17,916 nt of DNA from an uncultured Clostridium sp. (GTDB lineage: Bacteria; Bacillota; Clostridia; Lachnospirales; Lachnospiraceae), in NCBI GenBank assembly GCA_958349075.1, contig CATWBR010000026.1, positions 1 through 17,916 on the forward strand. The letters are read 5' to 3'. Shown piece after piece: positions 1-7,438 of the stretch. The notes beneath the pieces were generated by a model. The model was not told the DNA's origin and searched no databases. It saw nothing but the letters and a program-made list of their open reading frames with translations. Position numbers and translations under genes: made by a program. Each line of letters begins with the position of its first letter. The stretch's first letter is position 1.

Positions 1-58
1 GTATACATACTTTATTCCCGACTTTGACTGCTGACCGGGAAGCCGTTCTCGGGCCTGC
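1..58. other. Short non-coding edge with a small hairpin downstream of aroD
   Basis: These bases follow the aroD stop codon on the minus strand. They contain a 7-bp inverted repeat at 35-52 (CCGGGAA, loop GCCG, TTCTCGG, one G-U pair on the plus strand). No T-run follows it on either strand, so it is a poor candidate for an intrinsic terminator. No coding sequence can be supported here. The segment may belong to the 3' region of aroD or to a neighbour outside the window. Confidence 0.25.
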
Positions 59-811
59 CTACATATGATGGATGAAGGTGGAGAGAAGGTCGGCCGGAAG
101 CTGCCCCGGAGCCGATGATTTACCGGCGGTTCCGAAGGTAATGCAGGAGCCGAAGACGCTGCCGCACACACGGCTTACCGCGCCCTGTCCGCCCATGGAC
201 ATGGTGACAACCGGAGTCTCCTTGTGCTCTTCGTGCATGGTCAGGGTGGCGTCGAGCAGAGTCAGGACATCCCTTGCGCTCTGCGGCGTAACTGCAAATT
301 TAACAATGTCCGCGCCAAGCTGCTGCATCTGGCAGAGATGGTGAACAATCCTGTCTTTGGAAGGCGTGGAAGAGAAGTCATGGAGGGAGCCTACAATCCT
401 TGCCCCGGATTCATGGGCGGCATCCCGGATGACGGCCATCGTATCGTCGCCTCTGGACAGTTCCACGTCGATCAAATCCACAAGGCCGCTGCGGCTTGCT
501 GAGGTGAGAACGCTTATGTAATCCTCGGTGGAAATCTCCAGCCTGCCTCCTTCCACACTTGTTCTGATGGTAAAGAGAATCGGAGCTTCGCCTAACTGTT
601 CCCGGAGATATGTCATGGCCTGAAATCGGAATTCATAATCTTCAATATCTTTATAAAAATCGGCACGCCATTCAACGAGGTCAAAGGGAGCGCTTTTCAT
701 TTTTTCAACGGATTCTTTCAGTTCTTCAAAGTTTGTATCCGTAAGCGGGATACAGATTTTCGGGATTCCTTCTCCGAATACGACATTTCTGATTTTTACG
801 GTTTCTGACAT
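59..811 (-). CDS. aroD: Type I 3-dehydroquinate dehydratase
   Basis: This enzyme dehydrates 3-dehydroquinate to 3-dehydroshikimate in the cytoplasmic shikimate pathway, through a Schiff base on lysine. The 250-residue protein has the usual length of the type I (AroD) class, and the expected active-site residues are visible: E47 and R49 in VEWRAD, R83 in TIRT, H144 in GSLHDF, the Schiff-base K171 in DIVKFAV, R214 in GGQGAVSR and Q237 near the C-terminus. The ATG at 811 is preceded by AGGAG (821-825), nine bases away, and by a near-consensus promoter. The gene is monocistronic as far as the window shows and diverges from an oxidoreductase gene. It may serve aromatic amino acid synthesis. A catabolic quinate/shikimate role is possible because type I enzymes can be used that way and an NAD(P)-dependent oxidoreductase is its neighbour, but nothing in the sequence decides this. 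The family assignment is very secure. Confidence 0.96.
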   Translation of the reverse strand: MSETVKIRNVVFGEGIPKICIPLTDTNFEELKESVEKMKSAPFDLVEWRADFYKDIEDYEFRFQAMTYLREQLGEAPILFTIRTSVEGGRLEISTEDYISVLTSASRSGLVDLIDVELSRGDDTMAVIRDAAHESGARIVGSLHDFSSTPSKDRIVHHLCQMQQLGADIVKFAVTPQSARDVLTLLDATLTMHEEHKETPVVTMSMGGQGAVSRVCGSVFGSCITFGTAGKSSAPGQLPADLLSTFIHHM

Positions 812-865
812 GGCATTTTTCTCCTAAATAATTTAAAACAAAGTGTTCTGTTAAATGTTGGTTAC

Positions 866-894
866 AGTATAAATGCAGAACCGATTTAAGTCAA
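866..894 (-). promoter_or_regulatory. Sigma-A promoter of aroD
   Basis: Read on the minus strand, TTGACT (889-894) is separated by exactly 17 bases from TATACT (866-871). Both hexamers differ from consensus at one position. The start of transcription would lie near 859, giving a leader of about 48 bases. An AACCGAT element at 879-885, inside the spacer, recurs at 940-946 and might be an operator. Confidence 0.75.
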
Positions 895-983
895 GAGTTT
901 TTTGCGTTAAACTCCTAAAAATTAATGTGTTAAAGTGGAAACCGATCTATGAATAAAACAGATAGGTTGGTGAAAACGTTCAA

Positions 984-1013
984 TTGGATATTTTGTCCGT
1001 TATTCGGTATGAT
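984..1013 (+). promoter_or_regulatory. Probable promoter of the Gfo/Idh/MocA gene
   Basis: TATGAT (1008-1013) is a good -10 element. The best -35 is TTGGAT (984-989) with an 18-base spacer, which is only moderate. Initiation near 1020 would place the start codon at 1082 about 60 bases into the transcript. Confidence 0.5.
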
Positions 1014-1081
1014 ATTTGTATAAGAAAAAGCCTGATGGGGCGACGAATTTAAGGCAATTATGCCAAAAAGGAGAGGCAAAG

Positions 1082-2263
1082 ATGACAAAAAATGTAAAGC
1101 CGGTTGTAATCGGGACAATAGGGGCAGGTTACGCTGCGTACCTGCACGGCAACGGATATGAGAAAGTAAGCGGCGTACCGGTACGCCTGAAAACCATCTG
1201 CGACGTGAAGCTGGAACTGGCTGAGAAGGTAAAAGAGCGCTACGGCTACGAGCAGGCAGTCACCAGCTACGAGGAGATGTTAAAGGATCCCGAGATCGAT
1301 GTGATCGATATCGTGACACCTCCATTCCTTCACTGCTCCATGGCTATCCAGGCATTAAAAGCCGGAAAGCACGTCATCTGTGAAAAACCTCTGACCGGAT
1401 ATTTTGGACAGCGCGGTGAGGAGAACGTGGGTAAGAGCACGCCAAAGTCTAAAATGTTTGAGGAAGTTATGAACACGATGGACGAGCTTAAAAAGGTCGT
1501 GGACGAATGTGGTAAAAAGTTTCTCTATGCGGAGAACTTCGTATATGCAACTCCGGTACAGAAGGCGGCAGAGATTCTGCGGGCCAAGAAGAGCAAAGTG
1601 CTTTTCATGAAGGGCGAAGAGAGCCTGAAAGGTTCCAGCTCCCCGCTTGCCGGTAAATGGAGTGGAACAGGCGGCGGCACATTAATCCGTACGGGCTGTC
1701 ATCCGCTGTCCGGTATGCTGTGGTTAAAACAGCAGGAGGCCGAGGCGCGCGGTGAGAAGATCACGGTTAAGAGTGTGACGGCGGACTGCGGCGTTGCTAC
1801 CGCATGCCTGACGGAAGACGAACACCGCCACATCTCTGCACGTCCCGAGGACGTTGAGGATTTCGGTACCGTTACCGTCACATTTTCCGACGGAACAAAA
1901 TGCATGACAATTGCCAGTGATACCGTGCTTGGCGGTACTAAGAATTACATAGAAGTATACAGCAATGATAATGCCCTGATGTGCAACATCACCCCAACCG
2001 ACATTCTTAACACCTATTTCCTGGACGAGGACGGTCTGGAGGACGTTACGATTTCCGAGATGCTTCCGGCAAAACTCGGATGGAACAAGGCCTTTGTATC
2101 CGACGAGATTATCCGCGGCTACATGGGAGAGCTGCAGGATTTTGTGGAGACGATTGCCTATGACAGAGCTCCATCCTCCGATTTTGCACTGGCTTATGAG
2201 ACGATGAAAGTTGTTTATGCCGCTTATCAGTCCGCTGAAGAAGGACGCAGGATTGATTTCTAA
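1082..2263 (+). CDS. Gfo/Idh/MocA-family NAD(P)-dependent oxidoreductase
   Basis: The 393-residue product is a cytoplasmic dehydrogenase of the Gfo/Idh/MocA family, whose members mostly oxidise or reduce sugars, inositols and related polyols. The N-terminal Rossmann fold has the G11-T-I-G-A-G nucleotide loop, and an acidic residue in the CDVK stretch (about residue 41) suggests NAD preference. The hallmark EKP triad is at 101-103, and the substrate domain carries a GGGTLIRTGCHP motif with the usual glycine/histidine pair. About 25 charged residues follow EKPL and precede the second domain, longer than in simple family members. The open frame extends upstream to 1016, but ATG 1082 is preferred because AAGGAG lies at 1068-1073 and family similarity begins there. 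The gene diverges from aroD and ends at a strong terminator, so it is probably monocistronic. The substrate cannot be told from sequence. Confidence 0.9.
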   Translation: MTKNVKPVVIGTIGAGYAAYLHGNGYEKVSGVPVRLKTICDVKLELAEKVKERYGYEQAVTSYEEMLKDPEIDVIDIVTPPFLHCSMAIQALKAGKHVICEKPLTGYFGQRGEENVGKSTPKSKMFEEVMNTMDELKKVVDECGKKFLYAENFVYATPVQKAAEILRAKKSKVLFMKGEESLKGSSSPLAGKWSGTGGGTLIRTGCHPLSGMLWLKQQEAEARGEKITVKSVTADCGVATACLTEDEHRHISARPEDVEDFGTVTVTFSDGTKCMTIASDTVLGGTKNYIEVYSNDNALMCNITPTDILNTYFLDEDGLEDVTISEMLPAKLGWNKAFVSDEIIRGYMGELQDFVETIAYDRAPSSDFALAYETMKVVYAAYQSAEEGRRIDF

Positions 2264-2303
2264 TATTGTTTACGTTGAGATGAGGTTAGACCCTCATCAA
2301 AAA

Positions 2304-2355
2304 AGAGAGAAGCTTCGCTCCGGTTCATACCCGGTGTGTGGGCTTCTCTTTTTTT
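2304..2355. terminator. Bidirectional intrinsic terminator between convergent genes
   Basis: AGAGAAGC (2306-2313) pairs perfectly with GCTTCTCT (2342-2349). The stem extends through a G-U pair into A/T pairs. A run of seven or more T follows on the plus strand and a T-run also follows on the minus strand, so it can stop both the oxidoreductase gene and the LysR gene. A second 7-bp hairpin (GATGAGG 2279-2285 with CCTCATC 2292-2298) precedes it on the plus strand. Confidence 0.85.
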
Positions 2356-2403
2356 GAGTGGCCGCAGGCTTACAGCGGCACCCTGTACCGTTCTTATGGC
2401 CGG

Positions 2404-3303
2404 TCATACCTCTAAGCGTTCGGGGCGGAACTCCCTGATCAGGTTAATCCATTCCTCCATAAAGGGGGGAAGCCACTTATCCCTGCAGTAAAGCACCTGG
2501 CTGTAATAGGTCTGGGGAGGGACATCCGCTTGCACTTGCACCAGCCGGTTCTGCTGGATCATCTCCAGCACGGAGTATTCCGGCAGGAAGGCGGCTCCGA
2601 ATCCCGTGCTGATCAGCTCCCCGATTGCGGCTGTGCTGTCCACGATCAGAGTGTGTTTCAGCATCAGGCCGTGGGAAAAGGCCAGACGGCTCAGTTTGCC
2701 ATAACAGGTGCCCGACAGTTCGGTCACGACAAAGGGATATGTCAGCAGTTCCTCCAGAGTGATGCCGGATTTTAGAGCCAGTTCATGATCGGGGGCCGTG
2801 ATAAAAATCAGGTTTTCCTTCCGTTTATAACCGCAGTGCAAATCGGGATCCGTATTAAGCTCCCCGGAAATATAAATCATATCTAACTGTCCCTGTTTAA
2901 GCAGAGTCCGGAGATCGGACAACTGCCCTATTTTTAATTGAATTTCAATATTCTTATAACATTCTTTAAAACGCGGAAATATATGAAGCGTAGCGGCGGA
3001 AAGCAGGGATTCCAGTATCCCAATCCGCAGGCTGCCGCTCATTTCTTCCGGTTTTTTTCCCAGATTATTGACCTGCATCATCGTCTGCAGGATATTATTG
3101 GCATAGGCATAAAAGTTTTCACCGTAGGAAGTCAGGGATATCTTTTTACCGATTCGGTCAAAGAGAGGAAACCCCAGTTCCTTTTCCAATTGCTGGATCT
3201 GCATGGTAACGGTGGACTGCACATAATTCAGTTCGCAGGCGGCTCTTGTAAAGCTTTTCAGCTCCACCACCCGGATAAAGGTCTGTAAGACTCGTATATT
3301 CAT
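2404..3303 (-). CDS. LysR-family transcriptional regulator
   Basis: The 299-residue protein has the standard LysR length and layout. A winged helix-turn-helix occupies about residues 1-60 (FIRVVELKSFTRAACEL, then QLEKELGFPLFDR and LTSYGE), a linker helix follows, and then a periplasmic-binding-protein-like effector domain from about 90. It diverges from the opine-dehydrogenase/GltS pair, the classical arrangement for a LysR activator controlling the neighbouring operon and itself. The ATG at 3303 has GGGAG four bases upstream (3308-3312), slightly close but acceptable. Its own promoter region overlaps the palindromic site at 3314-3330, which suggests autoregulation. The effector is unknown; an amino acid, keto acid or opine related to the adjacent genes is an inference. 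Confidence 0.92.
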   Translation of the reverse strand: MNIRVLQTFIRVVELKSFTRAACELNYVQSTVTMQIQQLEKELGFPLFDRIGKKISLTSYGENFYAYANNILQTMMQVNNLGKKPEEMSGSLRIGILESLLSAATLHIFPRFKECYKNIEIQLKIGQLSDLRTLLKQGQLDMIYISGELNTDPDLHCGYKRKENLIFITAPDHELALKSGITLEELLTYPFVVTELSGTCYGKLSRLAFSHGLMLKHTLIVDSTAAIGELISTGFGAAFLPEYSVLEMIQQNRLVQVQADVPPQTYYSQVLYCRDKWLPPFMEEWINLIREFRPERLEV

Positions 3304-3313
3304 AGGACTCCCA

Positions 3314-3342
3314 TATCAAATTATTTGATAATTAACATCAAA
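3314..3342. promoter_or_regulatory. LysR-type operator with three ATCAAA half-sites
   Basis: The 17-bp sequence TATCAAATTATTTGATA (3314-3330) is a perfect inverted repeat with a 3-base centre and fits the LysR T-N11-A rule. A third half-site, ATCAAA (3337-3342), forms a second inverted repeat with the TTTGAT at 3324-3329. The cluster sits just upstream of the LysR start and about 10 bases from the -35 of the divergent promoter, typical of recognition and activation sites. Assignment to this particular regulator is inferred from position. Confidence 0.65.
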
Positions 3343-3351
3343 AACCATCGT

Positions 3352-3380
3352 TGGACAAATATATACTACCATATTAGAAT
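3352..3380 (+). promoter_or_regulatory. Promoter of the opine dehydrogenase-gltS operon
   Basis: TGGACA (3352-3357) and TAGAAT (3375-3380) are separated by 17 bases, and each is one base from consensus. Transcription would start near 3387, leaving a leader of about 50 bases. The LysR-type operator lies immediately upstream, where an activator could contact RNA polymerase. Confidence 0.6.
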
Positions 3381-3437
3381 TAGCGTGTAAACAGATTACG
3401 GTTTATACACTATTTAGAACTCAGGAGGGTATTAAAG

Positions 3438-4682
3438 ATGATGGGAGACATGGGGTATTTAAAGGATATGCCGATTGCCGTTTTGGGCGGCGGAGCCGTA
3501 GGCAAGACATGTGCCGCCGATATGAAACTGGCCGGGCGGGAGGTCCGCCTCTTCGACATGATGCCGTTTGCCGAAAACACACTGGCAAATCTGGACAAAA
3601 CGGGAATTCTGCTGGACGGTGTGCAGCGCAACCTGTATTGTTTTGAGCGTTCGGGAAGGGCCTATCCGGATCTGGTCAGCAGCGATATGGAAAAGGTTGT
3701 AAAGGGAGCCGGTTTGATTGTAGTTGCGGCACCGGCCTTTGCCCATGAACCGTTTTTCCGGGAGCTCGTTCCCCTTCTGGAAGACGGCCAGGTGGTACAT
3801 ATTTTTACCGATAATTACGGCACCCTGATACTGCGCCGCCTGATGCGCGAGATGGGCTGCACTAAGAAGGTGATAATCGGCGGATGGTCCTCCGCCCCCT
3901 ATGGAACGCGTATCGAGACGGTCGGAAAATTTGTTTTCCCGCATGTGGGAGTCAAATACCGTGCGATAACACTGCGCGGCGCTTCGCTCCCGATGTCCGA
4001 TATCGACGCATTTATGGAATCATCCAAATACCTGCCCTGCATTGACGCCGTGACATACGGCAATGGGCCGGAGGCCGGTATTACCGTACTGGACACCGGA
4101 TTTGCTAATATCAATCCTGTCATTCATGTTCCGGCAACGGTTCTGGGCGTATCGACAATGGAAAACTGGGGAGTGATCTTCGGGGGATACGATAAAAACA
4201 GTTATTCCATGTACTGCCACGGACTGTGCCCGTCAATCTGCGAGGTGCAGTACCAGTTCTTTGAGGAGGAGAAAGCGCTGGCACGCGCAATTGGAGTCGG
4301 GACACCGGAATATGCGTACGAGTCCTTCTTTTCCCGCCGCAGTGTACTGACTCAGGAATACATGGGACTTGATAAAGAAGGGAAAGATAACGTCGTATTT
4401 CCGTTAGATAAACCTTCCGATGAAGGAAACACTGGACCTAACAGTATCAATCACCGGTATCTGACGGAAGATGTTCCGGTCGGCTGCAAGATATACCACG
4501 ATTTAGGAGTCCAGTACGGCGTGCCGACCCCGGTGATCGATTCCATGATCACTCTGGCAGGTGCGATGCACAAGAAGAATTTCTTTGAAACAAGCAGGTA
4601 TAACCTGGAATATCTTGGAATTGACAATATGTCCAGGACAGAGCTTCTAAACTATTTAAATGAGGGGATTTATGAACGCTGA
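3438..4682 (+). CDS. NAD/NADP octopine/nopaline (opine) dehydrogenase family protein
   Basis: Opine dehydrogenases reversibly condense an amino acid with a 2-keto acid, using NAD(P)H, to form an N-(carboxyalkyl) amino acid. The 414-residue product has the full two-domain layout. A Rossmann fold begins with VLGGGAVG (glycines 17-19 and 22), and the C-terminal octopine-dehydrogenase domain runs from about 205. The probable catalytic histidine is H230 in NINPVIHVP. The conserved RYLTEDVP block is at 340-347, followed by GVPTPVID. AGGAGGG (3423-3429) lies eight bases before ATG 3438; an ATG at 3441 is an alternative. A GltS-type symporter follows after 46 bases, so a glutamate- or other amino-acid-derived opine is plausible as substrate or product. 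The direction in vivo and the exact substrates are unknown. Confidence 0.88.
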   Translation: MMGDMGYLKDMPIAVLGGGAVGKTCAADMKLAGREVRLFDMMPFAENTLANLDKTGILLDGVQRNLYCFERSGRAYPDLVSSDMEKVVKGAGLIVVAAPAFAHEPFFRELVPLLEDGQVVHIFTDNYGTLILRRLMREMGCTKKVIIGGWSSAPYGTRIETVGKFVFPHVGVKYRAITLRGASLPMSDIDAFMESSKYLPCIDAVTYGNGPEAGITVLDTGFANINPVIHVPATVLGVSTMENWGVIFGGYDKNSYSMYCHGLCPSICEVQYQFFEEEKALARAIGVGTPEYAYESFFSRRSVLTQEYMGLDKEGKDNVVFPLDKPSDEGNTGPNSINHRYLTEDVPVGCKIYHDLGVQYGVPTPVIDSMITLAGAMHKKNFFETSRYNLEYLGIDNMSRTELLNYLNEGIYER

Positions 4683-4728
4683 TTAACAAGAATCAGTACA
4701 GATGAAAAATGGGGCAGGGGGAAATTTT

Positions 4729-5931
4729 ATGGTAATTGAGCTGGATATCATCCAAACGCTGGCGGTCGCGGTAGTTGTCCTTTTTATAGGGAGAGTTATT
4801 AAAAAATATGTCAAATGCCTGGAACGGCTGTGCATTCCCGATCCGGTAGTCGGCGGCATTATCTTTTCGCTTCTGATGCTGGCGGGGTATAGTTCCGGTG
4901 TGTGTGTCCTTGAGCTGGACACAACACTGCAAAATGTTTTTATGACAGTGTTCTTCACCGCAGTCGGCTTTACATGTGATCTGAAGGTACTGAAGAAGTA
5001 CGGAAAAAGAGGTATTCAATTTACAATCATCGTTTTCCTGCTTGTTATATTTCAGAATATCATCGGCGTCGGATACGCGAAACTGTTCGGGCTTCATCCG
5101 CTTCTGGGGCTGTGCACCGGTTCCGCCGCCATGACGGGAGGCCACGGAACCGCAGGCTCCTTCGCACCGTTGTTTGAAGAACTTTACGGCTGTGACGGAG
5201 CAATGACGGTGGGCATGGCGGCCGCAACCTTCGGGCTTGTGTCTGGCGGTTTAATCGGAGGTCCGGTGGGCAACATCCTTGTGAAAAGGCACCGTCTGGA
5301 AGCCGTCGCATCGGCCCGGAAGGGAGAACAGGATGATGAGGCGGCGGAAACAAAGCAGGAGACGCCGTTAAGCGCCAAGAACATGTTCCACGCCACGAAT
5401 CAGATCGTTATCTCAATGGGAATCGGTACAATTATTTATATCCTGCTTAAAATGATAGGCATTACCTTCCCTTCCTATGTGGGAGGCATGCTGATGGGAG
5501 TCGTGCTCCGCAATATCAGCGCCTATACGGGTAAGTTTGAAACTCCCCTTGCGGAGATTGACTGTATCGGTAATATCAGCCTTACCATATTTGTTTCAAT
5601 GGCGCTGATGTCTTTAAAACTCTGGCAATTAGCGGCTCTGGCGCTTCCTATGATTGTGACCCTGGCGACCCAGGTGGCATTTATTGCACTGTTTATGGTA
5701 TTTGCCGGTTATTATATTCTGGGCAGGGATTACGATGCCGCCGTTATGGTAACCGGGTGCTGCGGGTTTGGCCTTGGCGCCATGCCCAACGGGGTTTCAA
5801 ATATGCAGGCTTTTACAAAAAGATGGGGGCCATCGAATACGGCATTCTTCGTAGTTCCGGGAGTAGGCTCCGTAATTATCGACGTGGTTAACGGGCTTCT
5901 GCTCACTGCGTTTATGAATTTTCTGGCTTAA
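4729..5931 (+). CDS. gltS: GltS-family sodium/glutamate symporter
   Basis: The 400-residue integral membrane protein belongs to the ESS (GltS) family, which imports glutamate with sodium ions. It consists of roughly ten hydrophobic segments in two related halves. The diagnostic TGGHGTAGSFAP loop is in the first half and a GCCGFGLGAMPNG segment in the second. A cytoplasmic, charged linker (around KGEQDDEAAETKQE) separates the halves, as expected for this family. The open frame reaches back to 4702, but ATG 4729 is preferred because AGGGGG (4716-4721) precedes it, while 4702 has no ribosome binding site. It follows the opine dehydrogenase gene by 46 bases in the same operon. Substrate could be glutamate, a glutamate-derived opine or another dicarboxylic amino acid. 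Confidence 0.9.
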   Translation: MVIELDIIQTLAVAVVVLFIGRVIKKYVKCLERLCIPDPVVGGIIFSLLMLAGYSSGVCVLELDTTLQNVFMTVFFTAVGFTCDLKVLKKYGKRGIQFTIIVFLLVIFQNIIGVGYAKLFGLHPLLGLCTGSAAMTGGHGTAGSFAPLFEELYGCDGAMTVGMAAATFGLVSGGLIGGPVGNILVKRHRLEAVASARKGEQDDEAAETKQETPLSAKNMFHATNQIVISMGIGTIIYILLKMIGITFPSYVGGMLMGVVLRNISAYTGKFETPLAEIDCIGNISLTIFVSMALMSLKLWQLAALALPMIVTLATQVAFIALFMVFAGYYILGRDYDAAVMVTGCCGFGLGAMPNGVSNMQAFTKRWGPSNTAFFVVPGVGSVIIDVVNGLLLTAFMNFLA

Positions 5932-5934
5932 TCA

Positions 5935-5963
5935 TTTTCAGGAATAAAAGTTATTTTCAGGAA
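5935..5963 (+). repeat. Short direct repeat downstream of gltS
   Basis: TTTTCAGGAA occurs at 5935-5944 and again at 5954-5963, a 19-base pitch, immediately after the gltS stop codon. No function is evident. Confidence 0.4.
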
Positions 5964-5977
5964 GAAGGTAATTTCTA

Positions 5978-6017
5978 AGAAAAAAGGGCCCGGCTCCGGG
6001 GATGGGGCTGTGCCCTT
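5978..6017 (-). terminator. Intrinsic terminator of the minus-strand transport operon
   Basis: On the minus strand, AAGGGC (6012-6017) pairs with GCCCTT (5984-5989), with further GC pairing possible inside. The right arm runs into a T-rich tract ending TTTTTTCTTAG. It lies about 60 bases beyond the MATE stop codon. No comparable T-run follows on the plus strand, so gltS has no obvious terminator of its own. Confidence 0.65.
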
Positions 6018-6080
6018 GCAGCTGGAAACCCCTTAGAGCACGTGGTAAACCGGGAATATTTGGTCCGTTAGCCTTAAGTT

Positions 6081-7415
6081 TCACGGAACCGCCGGCAGTC
6101 CGCACCCCGGCGCGGCCTGTTTCCTGTACTTTGCCGCCAGCAGCAGTGTGACCGCAAGGCAGATGCCCTCCGAGGCGGCAGACGCCAGCCAGACACCGCT
6201 TTCCCCCACAAACCATGGAAGAAGCATAAGGCAGACCGTGATCAGGACGAATCCCCTGCCCAGCGAGATGGTCATGGCAAAGACCGGCCGCTCAACGGCC
6301 GCGAAAAAACCGGCGGCGACAACATTGAAACCAATAAGGAGGAATGCGGGCGAATACATCCGCATTACCCTGACCGTATAGGTGTAAAGGTTCAGATCAC
6401 GGTCTTTATTAATAAAGAAGCCGGTAATTCCCGGCGCAGCCGCCGAAATTACGGTAAATGCGGTGATACCGCAGATCAGCGCGGTGCACAGCCCGTATTT
6501 TAAAAGAGAACGGCAGATGCCGTTTTCCCCACGTCCGTGATGAAATCCGAGAAGCGGCTGGATTCCCTGGCTGGTTCCGGTCATCGTCATCAGCACGAGG
6601 GTGTTTAAGTAGGAGATGACCGTATAGCTGACCAGAGCAAATTCCCCTATTGTGGAGAGAATAACCTGGTTAAAAAGAAAAACCACGATGCCGCTGGACA
6701 AATCGGAGATACCTTCCCCGATTCCCAGGGGCAGAAGTTTTTTATAGATCGAAAGCCGGAACCGGAATTTTGTAAAATGCAGGTGACGTGATTTTTTCAG
6801 AAAGTACATGAGAAAGATGGATGTACTCGTCACCTGGGCGAGGCCTGTTGCAAGGGCCGCTCCAGCCACACCCCAATGAAAATGCATAACGAAAACATAG
6901 TCCAGAATGATATTCATCAGGGCGCAGCTTGTTACGCCTATTGTGGAAAGCTGCGGCGCGCCGTCTGCTTTTACAAGCACCTCCAGATTATAGGAGACCA
7001 TAAAAAAGACGGCAAACAGTGCAATACCCCCTGCATATTCCTTCACATAACCGAGCGTATCCGGCGTCGCTCCGAGGAACAGCGCTATGGGTTCCAGATT
7101 CATCCGTATCAGGACGGTGAGCGCAATGCCGAGAACCGACATGGTTAAAATATTCTGGCTGAACAGTCTGTTGGCCCGGTCCATATCGCCTTTCCCCATA
7201 CAGATGGAGACCAGAACCGAGGTTCCGGTGGCAAAGGTCAGCCCCAGGGCAAAGATAATACTGGTCAGGGGCATGGACAGGTTGACGGCTGCCAGGGCCG
7301 TCTCCCCCACCCCTTTTGCTACAAACACCCCGTCTGCCATCGTGTAGAGGGAAAATACCCACATCGACACGATGGACGGAATGACAAATTTGAGAAACTG
7401 CTTTAATAAATTCAA
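6081..7415 (-). CDS. MATE-family multidrug/metabolite efflux transporter
   Basis: The 444-residue membrane protein has the MATE layout of twelve hydrophobic segments in two six-helix halves, and exports cationic drugs or metabolites using a sodium or proton gradient. Typical sequences are IPSIVSMWVFSLYTMADGVFV at the N-terminus and KLLPLGIGEGISDLSSG opening the second half. It resembles the MepA/NorM-like branch. The start appears to be TTG at 7413-7415: GGGAG (7423-7427) is seven bases upstream, and the family's first helix begins immediately after, while the next in-frame ATG lies inside that helix. It is the last gene of a four-gene minus-strand operon, 23 bases after the GPH symporter, and is followed by a terminator. 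An export role for a product or toxic intermediate of that operon is inferred. Confidence 0.9.
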   Translation of the reverse strand: MNLLKQFLKFVIPSIVSMWVFSLYTMADGVFVAKGVGETALAAVNLSMPLTSIIFALGLTFATGTSVLVSICMGKGDMDRANRLFSQNILTMSVLGIALTVLIRMNLEPIALFLGATPDTLGYVKEYAGGIALFAVFFMVSYNLEVLVKADGAPQLSTIGVTSCALMNIILDYVFVMHFHWGVAGAALATGLAQVTSTSIFLMYFLKKSRHLHFTKFRFRLSIYKKLLPLGIGEGISDLSSGIVVFLFNQVILSTIGEFALVSYTVISYLNTLVLMTMTGTSQGIQPLLGFHHGRGENGICRSLLKYGLCTALICGITAFTVISAAAPGITGFFINKDRDLNLYTYTVRVMRMYSPAFLLIGFNVVAAGFFAAVERPVFAMTISLGRGFVLITVCLMLLPWFVGESGVWLASAASEGICLAVTLLLAAKYRKQAAPGCGLPAVP

Positions 7416-7438
7416 TGGATGACTCCCTTTTTGTCGTA

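Noticed and set aside
930..1118. 62-codon minus-strand frame in the aroD upstream region
   Set aside because: It overlaps the promoter and start of the oxidoreductase gene, has no clear ribosome binding site and no recognisable product.
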